Below, in pieces: positions 41,962 to 53,974 of a stretch of DNA of 64,000 nt (its first letter is position 1; the number at the start of each line of letters is the position of its first letter). The stretch lies in the NCBI GenBank assembly GCA_963969495.1, contig OZ018333.1, forward strand, positions 15,159,239 through 15,223,238. The letters run 5' to 3'. The stretch is from Ceratothoa steindachneri. Lineage: Eukaryota > Arthropoda > Malacostraca > Isopoda > Cymothoidae. The notes beneath the pieces are model-generated. The model was not told the origin of the DNA. It saw only the letters and a program-made list of their open reading frames with translations, and did no database searches. The translations under genes and the position numbers were made by a program.

Positions 41962-44159
41962 AGTGCTGGAGGCGCTGTCGCCTTCGAGGACTTATTGGGG
42001 GAGGTTGGGCTCGCCATGCGAGTCTTTTCCTCCCTCCGCCTCGAAACCTTAGGCGGGCGCTGCGGCTTGGGAGGCGGGGGGCCCTCTTTTCGAGGAACCA
42101 CCGTCTCCGAGCCACTCGCTCCACCTCGGGGCGTGGGCGAACGAGCCGAAGCTCCTTTGTTGCTGTCCTCTTTTCGGGGGACAGCTTTAGGAACCCCCGA
42201 AGATGGCCTAGCGACCATCTTCAGGGGTGTTGCCTCCTGTGAGTCTAACGACTCTGTGGAGGCGCGTGGCCGTTTCGCCTTACGGGAAACGGTCACGCTG
42301 GGGGAAGAGGGGGGAGCCCTGGTTTTAGCCAGGGCTGGGTGTGAACCCTTTTTGCCGCCAGCTCTACCAGGGGAGCGCCCGGGTGTAGTAGAGCCCGCAG
42401 AAGGGCTCCGAATGGGCGCGGAAACAACCGTGCTCGTTGGCCTGGATGGGCCAGGAGCAGAGGGTGCCTTTCGAACTACTGAGGCATATGACGTCCCAGG
42501 CAGAGCTGGGCGCGCCAGGACCAAGTCCTTAGCCTCGCGGAATGAGAGTCTATCCTGGGCCTGAACGGCCAGGATTTCTTTCTCCAGGAGATATGCACCA
42601 GATTGCTTCGAAGAAGCAGGGTGCGGCTCTCCGCAATTGACACACTTGGCCACACACGATTTGGACTTATCGTGTGCGACCTTGGAGCAATTTACACAGA
42701 CTTCGGGTGACCCCGACTTTGCACGTCTACATGAGCGATTCGTATGGCCGAAGCGGTGACAGTAATAGCAGTGGCACGAATGCCTTCACGCGGTAGCGGT
42801 ACCAACCGGCACGCACCGACTCAGGGAGCTTGTCACAGTCGAACGTGACGAAGAGTGTAGGGGTGGGTCTCGAAGCCCCTCCCTGTTTTCTCATCACACG
42901 TTCGACCAGCTCTAGGGTGATGTCCTCAATGGAGTAGTCAACGAGTTCCCTCGCATAAACTACTCCTTTCACAAAGTTCATGGTAGAGTGCGGCGTCACA
43001 CTCACCGGGGTGCCATGAAGTGTCCGAAGAGCACTTATCTTGGCGCCTCGGCGGGATTCGCCGCATTCGCCAGAAGGCTGCCGTCCGAGAAACGGGTCAC
43101 CTTCGGCTCTCTACCAATTGCACTAGCTAATCCTCTCCTCTGATGGATCATGTTGCCCTTGGACAACATGGTGCCATCAGTGGAGCGAATAACGAGGAAG
43201 CGTTTGAAGCCAGCGGGCTCGAAAACGCCAGGTAACCTTTGAATCAGGGGCCCCGATGTCATCGAGGCTCCGCCCTGTGCATTCTTGGTCTTAGTCTTGG
43301 TCAGGGGCTCCGCACACGAGGGGGTAGAGGGGCCGGATTTGCCGATCTTGGCTTGGTCGCCTACCAAAGTGGCAGCAGACCCATCCGTCCCCGCAGCCCC
43401 CGCGGATGGAGAGGAGCCCCGAGTCTTTTTCGTCTTTTTAGTCCTTTTCTTTTTTGGAGAGGAGGGCGGGGAACGAACCCGCTTCTCACCTCCGCCGGCA
43501 GAAGCCCCCAGGCCAGATGGACCAGCCTCAGCCAGGTCCCTCTCCGAAATGGAGAAGGTCCCGGTTGTCGTAGGGGCACCTGTCGGAGGAGATCCCTCCC
43601 CTCCTTTTACTGCCTCGGAGCCCTCAGCCATTTGAGGAGGACCTTGCATAGGGGCGGATTCGGGTTCGGTGCTTGGCGCCGAGCCCGAATTCCCCCCCAT
43701 GCAAGGCCCTACCGTCTGAGGCTGGGTCTCCTCAAGGACCATGTCTATCACAGGAGGGGCCTCCAGTTGGCCATCCCCTCCCAGGACATCGCAGGTCCCC
43801 TTGGCAGTGTCGCCAGTCTTGTGTGGGGAGGCACAGGCCTTGACCCCGGCAAGATTTAAAATTCTTGCCAGCAGGTCTTTTGAGGGAAGCGACCGAAGGG
43901 GCCTGGCTTCCCTCTCCCCCCTAAGGGGGTTTCCCCTACCGAGCCGCTTCGATGGGGAGCGGCTGGCTAAGGGCTGCCTGCTGGCTTTCTTGGCAGTCCC
44001 CTTGGAAAGGAAAGAGGGGACTGCCGCTGGGAAAAGGGAGGTGCCCGAAAGCACCTCCAGAGAAGGGGGTAAGGGGGAGTCCCCTGCACCCGTAGGCGAA
44101 GGAGAGGAGTAAGCCTCCTCTCCGGTTAAAGAAATATGGAGGGTCCCCTGTGCAAGCAC
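41859..44159 (-). pseudogene. D1 ORF1: gag-like protein with CCHC knuckles
   Basis: Three frames. 44159-43035: Pro/Ser/Gly-rich N-terminus with FSISERDLAEAGPSGLG, a nuclear-localisation-like KKKRTKKTKKTR, and FKRFLVIRSTDGTMLSKGN (start of the folded part). 43005-42727: TPTLFVTFDCDKLPESVRAG. After an approximately 10-base deletion near 42785: CYYCHRFGHTNRSC (a perfect CCHC), a second CVNCSK box and a third CVNCGEPHP box. 42653-41859: LSFREAKDLVLA and a long Ser/Pro/Lys-rich tail. A second frame change lies near 43045. ORF1 proteins of this group bind the element RNA. Confidence 0.82.
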
Positions 44160-44799
44160 AGGGGGAAAGGACCTCCATTTTTTTGCTGGAGCTGCCCGAG
44201 GGCGGCTCCGTCGATGAGCAAGGGGGAGTTAAATGGGTTTGAGGTTTTTTTGATTCATCCATGGGCATGGTGACCCTATTTTTGCCACGGGACGCAATAG
44301 CTCATCACCTCTTGCAGTTGCCCGCACTGCAAGAGGTGCTTACAGGCCTGGCAGAGCCAGGCGCCGCCATTTGGGACCACCCCTCCCGCCTGGTGGCCTG
44401 GCAGTCCATCGGCATGGCGGCTCCACCTTAGACACGGCGTAAAAAATATAGGTTGTGAAGAAGAGAGGAAAAGGGATGTGTGGAAGGTATGGGTGGGGAT
44501 GAAGCAGGTTGTTAAAAACCAGCCACCCCAGACCGGAGCTCAGGGGTTAGGGAACATTGTCCCCCACCCCCTCAGCCCCGATGCGGGACGGTTGGCTGAA
44601 AGGAAGGTCAGCATCTACCCTGTGAAATTAGAGGCTGACCAGAGAAAGTTGTGGGAGAAGTTGTATGAAAAGCGACGAGGTAGGGGAGAAATCGGGCTAT
44701 CTGAAGGAAGGAAGAGAGGCTAAGCTGGGGCCGGACGGAGCGCTGGATCCCGTCAGCAAGGCGGCCAGGATGGCAAATCGCCGCGCCCCTTACGGGGGA
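44160..44799 (-). other. D1 5' UTR
   Basis: Noncoding GC-rich leader. It matches 60650-61108 and partly 31150-31405, and so defines the 5' end at 44799. Any internal promoter should lie in the first bases (CCGTAAGGGGCGCGGCG on the element strand), which are conserved in all three copies. Confidence 0.7.
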
Positions 44800-47340
44800 C
44801 AAGTAGGCTCTTAATGGGAGACGTGCAGAAGGCACTGGTCGCCAGGCGAAGGCCGGTGTGGTGGATCGAATCCACCTTCCGGAATACACGCTCGGCTCTG
44901 GATGCATAAAACTCGATAAAAAAGTAAGCACTAGCCCTATCTGCGCCTAGGGCGCTGAACGTCACGGAACGAAAAATATCCTTTGCGCGGGTACAAGAGA
45001 CCCTTTAGGCTGCAAATATGAACCTCCCAGGTCAGACGTCGGTGAGACCAAGGAAGCGGAGCGAGTCCCACCACTTCCAGGCGAACTCCATTCAGAAACA
45101 AGTTTGGGTCAGGGTGGAGCCGTGGATGGCGGCAGAAGTGTACCACCTTAGTCTTGGCCAAGAAAAACCGAAGCCTGTGCGATATGGCATAACGAGAGAC
45201 GCAGTTCAATGCCTGTTGGAGTTGACGCTCCAGAGTTAGCATATTGGCCGCGCCAAAAGAGATCGAAAGGTCGTCCACGTAGAGAGTAGCGAGAACATTT
45301 TCCGGCAGCACCGAGGTGAGGGCAAAGAGTGTAACAGAGAGAACACTTCCTTGCCGGACACACACTTTCTGCTCCATTGGGCCGGAGAGGGCTCCCCCCA
45401 CCCGTACGCGGAATCGACGATCTCGCAAAAATTCAGATATAAAGATTGAGAGGAGTCCCCTCGCCCCCAGCGTGTGGAGAGTCTCCATGATACCGTATCG
45501 TCATGCGGTATCATAGGCCTTCTCCAGATCGAAAAACACCGTGGCGTAGTGATGTCTACGAAGGAAGGCCTCGCAGACGGTATTTTCCAGTCGGAGCAGA
45601 GCATCCGACGAGCAGTGGAATTTGCGGAAGCCTCCCTGTGCAGAAGACAGAAGACAGAAAAAAGGATAATCTAACATTTATCAATTTCTCCAGCAACTTT
45701 CACACCCAGGTTACAGAAATTGGGCGGAACCGGCCCGGGTAGAGTGATCTCTCCCCGGTTTGCGAAAAGCGAGCACAGTAGCGATTCGTCAGGGGTCTGG
45801 AAGGATACCCTCTACCCAGATTCTGCTGAACAAATCTAACAAAAGACCATGCCTGGCTCACCCAGGTTTCGAAGCAGGGGCGGTGTCTGTGCATGAAGCG
45901 AGAACGGAACACAACTTAATCAATATAAATCTGTTGTTGAAGGGTTCTCCGCTTCTAGGGGTAAAGTCCAGCCGACGGCTTTCCGCGACATCACGACTCG
46001 CATTGAATGCTGGCGGAGCGGCCTCCAGGCTAGAGAATAATGAGAAAGCGGTCGTGACGGACTCCAGGTCCGAGATTTCGGTCCCATTCTCCTGCGCGAA
46101 CTTACCCCGAATCTGTTTGATTCGCTTCATATTTTTAAGAGGGGTATTTCCGTTAAGTGAAGACACGTATGCACGCCAGAAAGAGCGGCGGGCTTGTTTC
46201 GAAACATGCCGGAACCTAGCCCTATCTCTACGAATTCACTCAGTGAAATCATTCGGGCAGCGGTTAAAGCGATGCAGTATGCATAACGCTTCCGCTATTT
46301 TGAGGCCGCCTCACACACGGCTTACCACCATGGAAGCGCTCACCGGGTAAAACGGCCAGGCGTTGTCGGAATAGTAGTTAGGCCCACGGCGATAAGGTTA
46401 CCGGAGATTTCTATAGCCCCATCCAACGACTGGAACTCATCAACTGGGACAGAGAAATGAAAAATTTCCTGAAATGCGGATCACTGTCCCACCCCAAGTA
46501 GCACTGGGTCGGAAGTGCCGCTCTTGTACTAGTCGATTGCTGAAGCGGCAGCGAACTCTTCTGTTCACCGAACCCAAGAGGAGGGAAAGGAATCCCTTAT
46601 CCTCTTAGATTTCCTCTTGCTTTACTTTTTCTTTGGAGAGGGCGGGGAATGACCCGTTTCTCTCTTGCCCCGGAAGGTGTTCCAAGGCCGGAAGGACCAG
46701 CCTCAGCCAGATCTTTCTCCGAGATGGAAATTTTGTCTGCCAATGGGACAACAGACATGGTAGACCTTGTGTAGGAAGGGACTCGAGCCAAAGTTCTCTT
46801 TGGAAGGCCTTGCTATCTGGCTGGGTCTCAGCTCCTGGACCATGGTCCCAATGGAGCAGATTTCAACAAGCTATCACCCTCGCCAAGGTGTCAGGCATCC
46901 CATTGGAAAGAGAAGGGAAGCGGCATGCTGGCTCCCATTGACGTGAGCAACATCGGATCGAGGAAGTGTCTTGGTAAAACCCGGGGCACGCCGCCCCCTC
47001 TCACCCCTCTAAAGGAGTTGAAGTGATTCACTTGACCACATCGAGTAGGCAGAAAACAAGGTGTCTTTTGCTTGGCCGTGTTCTTGGGGGCCCCTGAGAA
47101 AGAAAATGGAGACTCACCCCGAGCCAACTCTACTAAAGGAAGTAAGGGGGTAACCTAGAGTTGCCCGAAGGCAACAGTGCACAAGAGGGTAAGGGAGAAG
47201 CCCCCGAACCCGTATACATGGGGGGGGGGGGGCACCCTGTCAGATATAAGAGACTTAGAGGTGCCCCTGAGATAGCATAGGTGGTGGGGAGACCTCCTTA
47301 GAAGAGGCGGAGGTGCCCGTGGGCGGCTATTCTCCGGCTA
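44800..47340 (-). mobile_element. D2: LINE D copy lacking its 3' end, internally deleted
   Basis: Reverse-strand text starts in the post-RT region (HHTGLRLATSAFCTSP) and runs through RT (44937-45488 frame: GGALSGPMEQK, LYVDDLSI) and earlier RT (to about 46170) into the linker and endonuclease edge (about 46500). It then jumps to ORF1 N-terminus (ISISEKDLAEAGPSGLG at about 46700), so about 2.2 kb equivalent to 41200-43420 is missing. A G run sits at 47221-47233. Many frame breaks. Confidence 0.78.
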
Positions 47341-47995
47341 GTCTTCTCATGGGGTCTTCCCAGCCCACAAGTTTACTGATTCCATGATACCAAAAAGAAT
47401 CCTAAACAATAACACTATCAGGGTTTTCATGGTAGCTTGAGTGTACCTAGAGTCAAGAGGATCTGACCGGTGCTTCACCCTGACCTTACCTCCTCGGCGC
47501 TCAGTAGCGGTAAACGTAGACTCGTCACTCTACAACACGTGCCATCACTGGGTCTCAAGCTAAATATTTCTCAACAAAAGTAACCCACTTTTTGCTCTGG
47601 AAGGAACTTATAAGCAGTTTCCAGAGGGGGGCGCAGTGGTCGAAATGGAGATAATTAAGGAGCTGTCACTGGATAATTTTAACAGAAGTCTTATTCAGCA
47701 GAGGTCACTTCTTGATTTCCTTGTCCATAGTCCTAGGGTCAGCCCTCCAATTGCCTCTTACAACACAAAGTCCTCTTAAAAGTCTCAATTTACCTATCGG
47801 ACCCTTTCTTGTTAACCATTAGTTAGGCATCACAAGGTTTACATGATTTCAGCCACCAGCTTTGAATGCTACAAGGCTCAGGCAGATTAATGCAATCATT
47901 TCTTTGTTGGACTTGTTTGCATTAAACAATGCTGTTATGGCTGCAACCTGATCAGATTTCAAGTCCTTACTCCAACCCATAACCAAAACACATAA
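47340..47995 (-). pseudogene. Tc1-like transposase relic
   Basis: The reverse strand begins MGWSKDLKSDQVAAITALFN (N-terminal helix-turn-helix region). It continues in shifting frames with LRGLCVVRGNW-like text, then KKWVTFVEKYLA-like (from VTFSDES), YVYRY-like (from YVRR) and WYHGI. This is the layout of Tc1/mariner transposases. Terminal repeats were not found with confidence. Heavily decayed. Confidence 0.5.
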
Positions 47996-48365
47996 CACAA
48001 AATTACCCCTCTCCAAATGCACCCAGAATCAAACTGAAACTAGTCTCACTAGCTACAGTCTCCTATTACCCCACGCTACCTGACTTGAGCGTCAAGTAAT
48101 GCAAATTTCCTTATATACATTTTTGGGTGGTATGTCAAAAAACACAATAGTAGTTGGCACGGTGTTTTCTCTCTGATTATTATGGACCTGACTGTACTCT
48201 TTCACTATTATCCTCTAAGGTGAAAATAGATAAGATGATGTAATTTACCATTTTATATTATTGTTCTTGGCAAGTGTCATAAAATTTACCTCACATTTCT
48301 GTCTTTTCATTGCATCAAAATTTATTATTAAAGTTGGTACTACAAATTAAAATGGGAAAAATTAC

Positions 48366-48527
48366 CTTTTCTTGAAGGCAGTTTTGTACTAGTGTTTCAG
48401 AAGTGGCATTTGCTGAGTTCTCCTCTTCGGAATCGAGTCTCTCTTCCGCTTGATCAGGGAGAGGACTTTCATCTTCCAGATCTTCTTCCTTAATCTCTTC
48501 TTTCATTAAAATATCTCCAAACATTTC
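48366..48527 (-). CDS. Probable acidic exon of a zinc-finger gene (exon 2 candidate)
   Basis: A 162 bp open stretch bounded on the reverse strand by a 3' splice site (ATTTGTATTTAG) and a 5' splice site (AAG then GTAATTTT). Both borders are phase 0. It encodes an acidic segment, FGDILMKEEIKEEDLEDE, then AEERLDSEEENS and LVQNCLQEK. It parallels 61452-61595 in length, phase, the I-K-E-E core and the Cys-containing end. KEE-rich exons commonly precede the finger exon in invertebrate C2H2 genes. Codon phase does not fit directly to the finger exon at 34587. Confidence 0.6.
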
Positions 48528-49836
48528 CTAAATACAAATATTGTTCCTATGTAAGATTCTGTCAAATATCTGATTAACAAATTTGATTTAAACTCAATAT
48601 ATGATAAGAGAATTGGGACCAAAAGAACTACCAGAAAAAGATACGCTAAACCCTTACATTCCAAGTAACTAGTAGTAGGGGTCTACAAATCATCCACATC
48701 ATTTTATTTTTCTTAATTTTTCAATATTCTTTAGAAATTTATTACTAAAACTTCCTAGAAGATGCCCTTTTTTCCTGCAACATTTTAACAATTTATTCCA
48801 TATAATGGTAAAATCTTTTGATCATACAGGAGATATACCTACTCATCATGAACTCTCTACAACACCTACCTCATAATTCATACTGTGATAAGAGATCCAA
48901 ACTCCCCTTTTCTGCCTCTTATCCTAACAATCTTTATGTACTCTTGGTATACCAAAACACACTCAGATGGCAAGCAAAATTCTAGTCCATTCAGTCATAT
49001 ATTTCCATGACTCCTAATCCCACCACCCATTCCATCCCATTTATGATCTCTATCAAAGCAACTCTAAGCCATTTAATAAGCCTCACTTTCTTAAAGCTAT
49101 CCTCTCTGATGAAGCATCTAATGGTGAAAGTATCTGTAATTCAAAACTGAATTCTGAGCCTGATTCAAGTACCATAATAGTAGTCCAAAATTAATCTGCA
49201 TAAATAAATAAATTTAATGCTAATCTTTTATAATTTGCTTAGTATATTTTGTATAAACTTTTGACTCATTATTAATACCACTGAAGTTTCGTTTATTTAA
49301 TTTGTTCAAAATAGTCATAACTGTTTTGACTCCCAACTTCAATCCTAATAGGACAGTATTGCCAATACCATTTAAACCTAAGAAACCTCACAATCCTGAG
49401 TCTGCTCAATTTCACTAGGCTCAGAATAAATCTCTCTTAACCAAAATCATGCACAGATTTTCCTTATTATAGGGTGGTATTAGGTCATGAAGTTGTACAC
49501 ATGAAACCGATTTATTCAATAAATTTTCTGCTCCAGGTGTCCATTCATATATGGGGTTCTGTTTTTGATGAGCCTCTTCAATCTTCATCTATTAAACAAG
49601 ATTTCTTTTCTAAACTCCTTTACCTTGGGTGACCTTCAAAGGAACTCATCCACCTCAGATGTGGTTATTCTTTTCTCAGTCAGTTAAGTAGTTTCATTTC
49701 CTGCCCCATGTGCACAAAATAATAATTCTCTTTCCTCCTCGCATGATCATACTATCTCAATGCTACTTGTATTTTAGCTAACATTTATTTATTTTCAATT
49801 ATATCCTTCTTCTGAGCACAAAACTTCCACATACAA
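48528..49836. other. AT-rich DNA, possibly intron
   Basis: No gene, repeat or RNA that I can support. Between two candidate exons on the reverse strand. Confidence 0.5.
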
Positions 49837-49960
49837 CTTGTCAAAAAGTAAATCATGCAGCTCCTACTTAAGACATCAAAATCATGGCTTGTCAAAAAAC
49901 AATCCTACAATAAACATATCTATAATATATACACAAATTGAGATACATCACATCCATTCT
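49837..49960 (-). mobile_element. Old fragment of LINE B 3' UTR
   Basis: AAATCATGCAGCT, ATGGCTTGTCAAAAA and ATATCTATAATATATACA correspond in mixed order to the LINE B 3' UTR text (TTTGTCAAGAACTAAATCATGCAGCTATAGATATATAC at 7987). Diverged, so only tentative. Confidence 0.4.
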
Positions 49961-49979
49961 TCTATTCTGTGATTTGATT

Positions 49980-50250
49980 GTCCTTCACTGTCAAAGTTTG
50001 TAACAATCTGTGCTGTCAGATATTTGAAGTATCCAGTCCTGCCTCTTGCATACTTATTCCTAAAGCTGATTCCTTGCATATGTTTTCCATCTGCTTAGTT
50101 GCATTCCTGTACTTCCCACTGCTTGCCGCCTGCTCTCCAGCTTCTTCGCTACTTCATCTTTTGTTTCCCCAACATACACAATATCATCGGAATGCAAAAT
50201 GCACTGCATGGATACAACCATACTTTCACAGTAAATTGCCACTTAATTTT
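49980..50250 (-). pseudogene. Possible Penelope-like GIY-YIG endonuclease remnant
   Basis: The reverse strand reads ILHSDDIVYVGETKDEVAKKL then ESRRQAVG, close to the YVGETKRKLxxRxxEHxxA pattern of the GIY-YIG domain that ends Penelope-like retroelements. The N-terminal Tyr-Ile-Tyr half is weak and the downstream part has stops. No linked RT was found. Confidence 0.4.
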
Positions 50251-51124
50251 TAATAGGCCACCTTTGTGTATTCCTTCTAATCCTAGAACATACCTTTCTG
50301 GGATAATTTTTCCTCCTAGCAATCTCCCAAAACTTTTGTCAGAATCTTATGCCATTTACAGATATAAAATAATCCTATGAACAGATCTCAGTCCTTTGTC
50401 AATCTCACTACCAGCTGAATATCCTAATTGCACTTCTGTTGTGTCCTTACAATTAAAGCCAAACTATTTAATAATCCAGGCCATGAACTTCAAGGTGTCT
50501 GCTCATAAGTTTCCCCATCAATATCCCTGTTCTTCAATGCTACATGCCTCACTTGGTGTGTCATCTAGTCCTGTAACCTTGCCAGGTTTCATTCTGGCCA
50601 CCAACTCTCTTCTATCGCCCCATTCCTTTCATTACTGGTTGGTTTGATTCATTCAGTACTGTATCACCTCTCTCCTTTCAAAGTGTTTTCTTCATTTAAT
50701 AATTGGTGGAAATTGTCTCCATCTACTTTTAAACACATCCATATTCAATACTATTTCATGGTTTTTCATATATTTTCTATGGTTGAAAGGATGTGGTAAT
50801 CTTATTCTAAGTTAAAACAAGATTGTTACTCTTTTTCTTTGTGTATTTTTGCAGTTAAGGTCTTATACTACCACCTTACAGGACATATACCTACGGACTA
50901 CCTAACAACTATTTAACACTCATAAATGCATAGTCAGCATGCTGGAGGTCTATCAGCAAGCCAGCTTAAGAATGCAGGAGAAAGTCAATTCTTTCCACCT
51001 GCTACTACCATAAACAATCTTGATATCTCTAAGTGCTGTAGAGAGAGAGAGAGTTACAGAGACTTAGAAGGAAAAGAAGTACCCTAGTAGACCTTACAAT
51101 CCATTCAAAGAGGGTACCTTTGGC
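50251..51124. other. Unassigned AT-rich DNA
   Basis: No supportable feature except a short (GA)n run near 51039. Confidence 0.5.
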
Positions 51125-52680
51125 ATGACAGTTGAGCAGGCGCAGTCCTCGAAAGTGTCAATTGACGCCCTTGAAGAACACTCCAACAATGGTTTAAGTG
51201 CCCAAACGGCGATTTTGCAAGATTTTGTCTGGTCTCAACTTGAACTTCTCAACAGAATTGCTGTTGACAACTTCCACTGGAAGTGCGTTCCAAGTACCAC
51301 AGATGCTGTATGTGAAAAATTTCCCACACAGATCATGGTGGTAACGCTTCAGTTCAAGTTTGTAGCCGTGATTTCTAGTTCTGCCCTCGCTAAGCTGGAA
51401 AATATCCCTCTAGTTTACATTGTCAAAGCCTCAAAGTATTTTAAACACTTTGATAAGCTGACCACACAGTCTCTGGATCTCCAACAAGAACAAATCTAAT
51501 TCCTGTAACCTATCTTCGTAACTCTTGTGTCTGATAGAGGGAATCAGTTTGGTTGCTCTGGCTTGCACAAGTTCAAATCTTTTGTGATATCCTGAAGGAC
51601 TCCAAAATTGTGTGGCATACTCAAGGTGCGGTCAGATATGGGAATTGTACAAATAGAGTACTATCTCCTTGTTCCGATATCCAAACTGGCGCTTTATGTA
51701 ACCTAACATCCTTTGGGCTTTCTTCTCCACCTCAATACACTGATTGGAGAACTTGAGGTCACTAGTGATAGTTACACCCAAGTCCTTCTCAGTATCAGTG
51801 CATTCAAGAGCAGTGCCCTTAAGGATATACAGTGATTGGGGGTTTCGGTGACCGATATGCATCACTTTGCATTTGTTCACGTTAAAAGGCATTTGCCACG
51901 TGTCTGGCCACTCCCCAATCTTCCAAAAGATCTTGTAGGCAGGCAGTATTTCTTTCCTTTGCAACATTCATACCAAGCTTGTTACCATCGGCAAATTTAG
52001 AAATCTTCACAATCCTGTCACCATCCATGTCGTTAGCATAGATGATGAACAATAGTGGTCCCAAGACAGAACCTTGAGGAACACCTCTATAAATGGGCAC
52101 CCACTCAGAAGCCTGTCCATTCAACACCACCCATTGCCATCTGCTGCTTAGCCAGTTCTCTATCCAACCTGCTACATTTCCGTCTATGCCCAGCACATGC
52201 ACTTTCCGAAGATGGCGGTGGTGTGGTACTTACAAAGGCTTTCTGAAAGTCTAAGTAGATAACATCCACCGCCTTATCCCGATCGTGCTTACTGAAAACG
52301 AAGTGGAAGAATTCCACAAGATCCGTCAGACATGACCATTGCCTTCGAAACCCGTGCTGAGAACTCCTCAATAGCAAGTTTGACTCTAAATATCTAAATA
52401 TGACGTTATTTTGTCTACCATGATGCTTTCCATGAGTTTACCAACTATCCAAGTTAAACTAATAGTTCGATAGTTCGATGGTATGCTAGAACCTCGTTTC
52501 TTGAGGATAGGAGTCACCTTTGCCTCACGCCAGTCTCCAGGAATGCATCCAATCAGGATTGACATGTTGAAGATTGTGCCCAGATGTCGTGACACTTCAT
52601 CATGAACTTCTTTCAACACTTTAGGTAGAAACCCAGCCGGGCCAGGGGACTTATTCGTCTGTATATATAATTTGTTTTTC
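51125..52680 (-). mobile_element. LINE E: CR1-like LINE fragment, reverse strand
   Basis: From high to low coordinate: IPGDWREAKVTPILKKRGSS and NYRTISLTWIVGKLMESI (52619-52386); SQHGFRRQWSCLTDLVEF and VIYLDFQKAF (52377-52105); [20 protein letters not shown] and FADGNKLG (52202-51882, where the catalytic FADD is FADG); then MPFNVNKCKVMHIGHRN and EKDLGVTITSDLKFSNQC (51967-51632). A decayed C-terminal domain runs to 51125. Different from A, B and C in wording, so a separate CR1-type family. Confidence 0.82.
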
Positions 52681-52689
52681 TACTTTGGT

Positions 52690-53545
52690 TTGGATGAAGT
52701 CGTTCAGGCGGCGCTTATAGTGCATGTAGGCATAACACTTCTGTTTAAGGGCCATCTCACACTCAGCTGACCACCACAGGAGTGGTCGGCATGCAAGGGC
52801 CAGATGTTCTAGGAATATTAGTTAGGCCCACGGTGATTAGGTTGCCGAAGAAGAACTCAACAGCCTCATCTACCGACCTAAACTCCTCAACTGAGACAGA
52901 GAAATCAGTCATTTCCTGAAATGCTGACCACCACGCCAATCACCATTGGGGCGGGCACTCGGGCGACAGCGGCCCAAAAAATGATATTTAAATGGCAAAG
53001 TGATCACTACAATGGAGGTCATCGAACATTCCCCAATGAAAATCGGGCTGTGCATCCGGAGAGCACAAATATAGATCTAGACAGGAAAATCAAGCGGTTC
53101 TCGGGCAATGATGCGTAAACACATCCACATTTAGGACACCCATCTCAAGCTCGTCAATCAGGTCAGCAAGGACTTGACCCCGGGGATTGATAGAATAGTC
53201 TCCCCAGAGGGGAATGTCTACCATTTAGATCTCCGAGCAAGAGAAAGGGCCCAGGAAACTGTGCCATGATGCAGCGGAAGTCCCCCGTGTCGAAGTCGGC
53301 TGCCGGTGGAAATAACAGTATAGCTCCTATCAAGGTGCAGTTGCAGAGCTGCTGCCTGAAAGGATGTATCTAAAGCAAAGAGAAGAACAGAGACATCATG
53401 GCAGGTGTAAATCGCACATCCTCCTACCCAGCCCCCATACCGTGGTGGTGAGGTCACAAAACCCCTATAGCTCCGGAGGGTGGCCAGGGGGCACATGCCA
53501 AAAATGGTCTCATGCAAAAAGATAGCTAACGGGGAACGGGAGGAG
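52690..53545 (-). mobile_element. D3: LINE D copy, endonuclease and linker piece
   Basis: Matches D1 from about 40940 to 41795 on the same strand: linker, GGCAIYTCHDVSVLLFALDT and the ETIFGMCP block. Ends at GCTAACGGGGAACGGGAGGAG. The next D1-equivalent base is at 58501, so about 5 kb of other elements split this copy. Confidence 0.82.
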
Positions 53546-53974
53546 ACAAAGAAGGAGGAATTGTACAAAACAGACAGCAGCTGCATAAGTCCAAGTGGGC
53601 AAGCTCGCAGCCATTTTCAGAAAGGAAGGATTCATTAAAACTTCAAATGTTCTTTAAAAACATAGACTATGGTTAACAATCTAAAAGAAATATATGAAAA
53701 AAATAGGGAGAGAGTAAAAACATAGAAAAATAAATGCCTCTAGAATGCTGTAAAATTAAAGTCAAATCATAAGACACGACCAGTCTATCTGGTTCTAAAA
53801 ATGATAAAATATTAAATTTCCTTTAAGAGATTTGTCTTTGATAAAAATGTAAACAATCGATCCATGTTAAAGGTTCACTCATGTTTGGAAAGGATGCTCC
53901 TCAGAACTTGCTGAGGACACATCCCTTGGCAAATAGAAGAAAAAAAACCTTTGCCTCAGAGTATGGAAACGTAG
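53546..53974. other. AT-rich DNA between D3 and the G2-like fragment
   Basis: No coding sequence or repeat that I recognise. Confidence 0.4.

Larger units (their letters stand above)
37668..44799 (-). mobile_element. D1: full-length LINE D (7.1 kb), reverse strand
   Basis: Element-strand order: 5' UTR from 44799 (CCGTAAGGGGCGCGGCGATT), ORF1 (44159 down to 41859 with breaks), endonuclease (41961-41180), linker (41176-40919), RT (40845-38832), RNase H and C-terminal domain (38820-37872, decayed), 3' UTR with GCCTAGTACTAGGC, and poly(A) (12 T on the plus strand at 37668). ORF1 and ORF2 overlap around 41859-41961, usual for the I/R1 group. It has a few frameshifts and a 289 bp internal tandem duplication. 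No target duplication joins its two ends, which abut different old LINE D copies. Confidence 0.88.

Noticed and set aside
41893..42564. Plus-strand frame of about 223 codons
   Set aside because: Antisense to LINE D ORF1, which has recognisable motifs on the reverse strand.
34121..48527. Direct splicing of the acidic exon 48366-48527 to the zinc-finger exon
   Set aside because: The acidic exon ends in phase 0, while the finger frame needs a different phase at 34587; phase 0 would meet a stop after nine codons.
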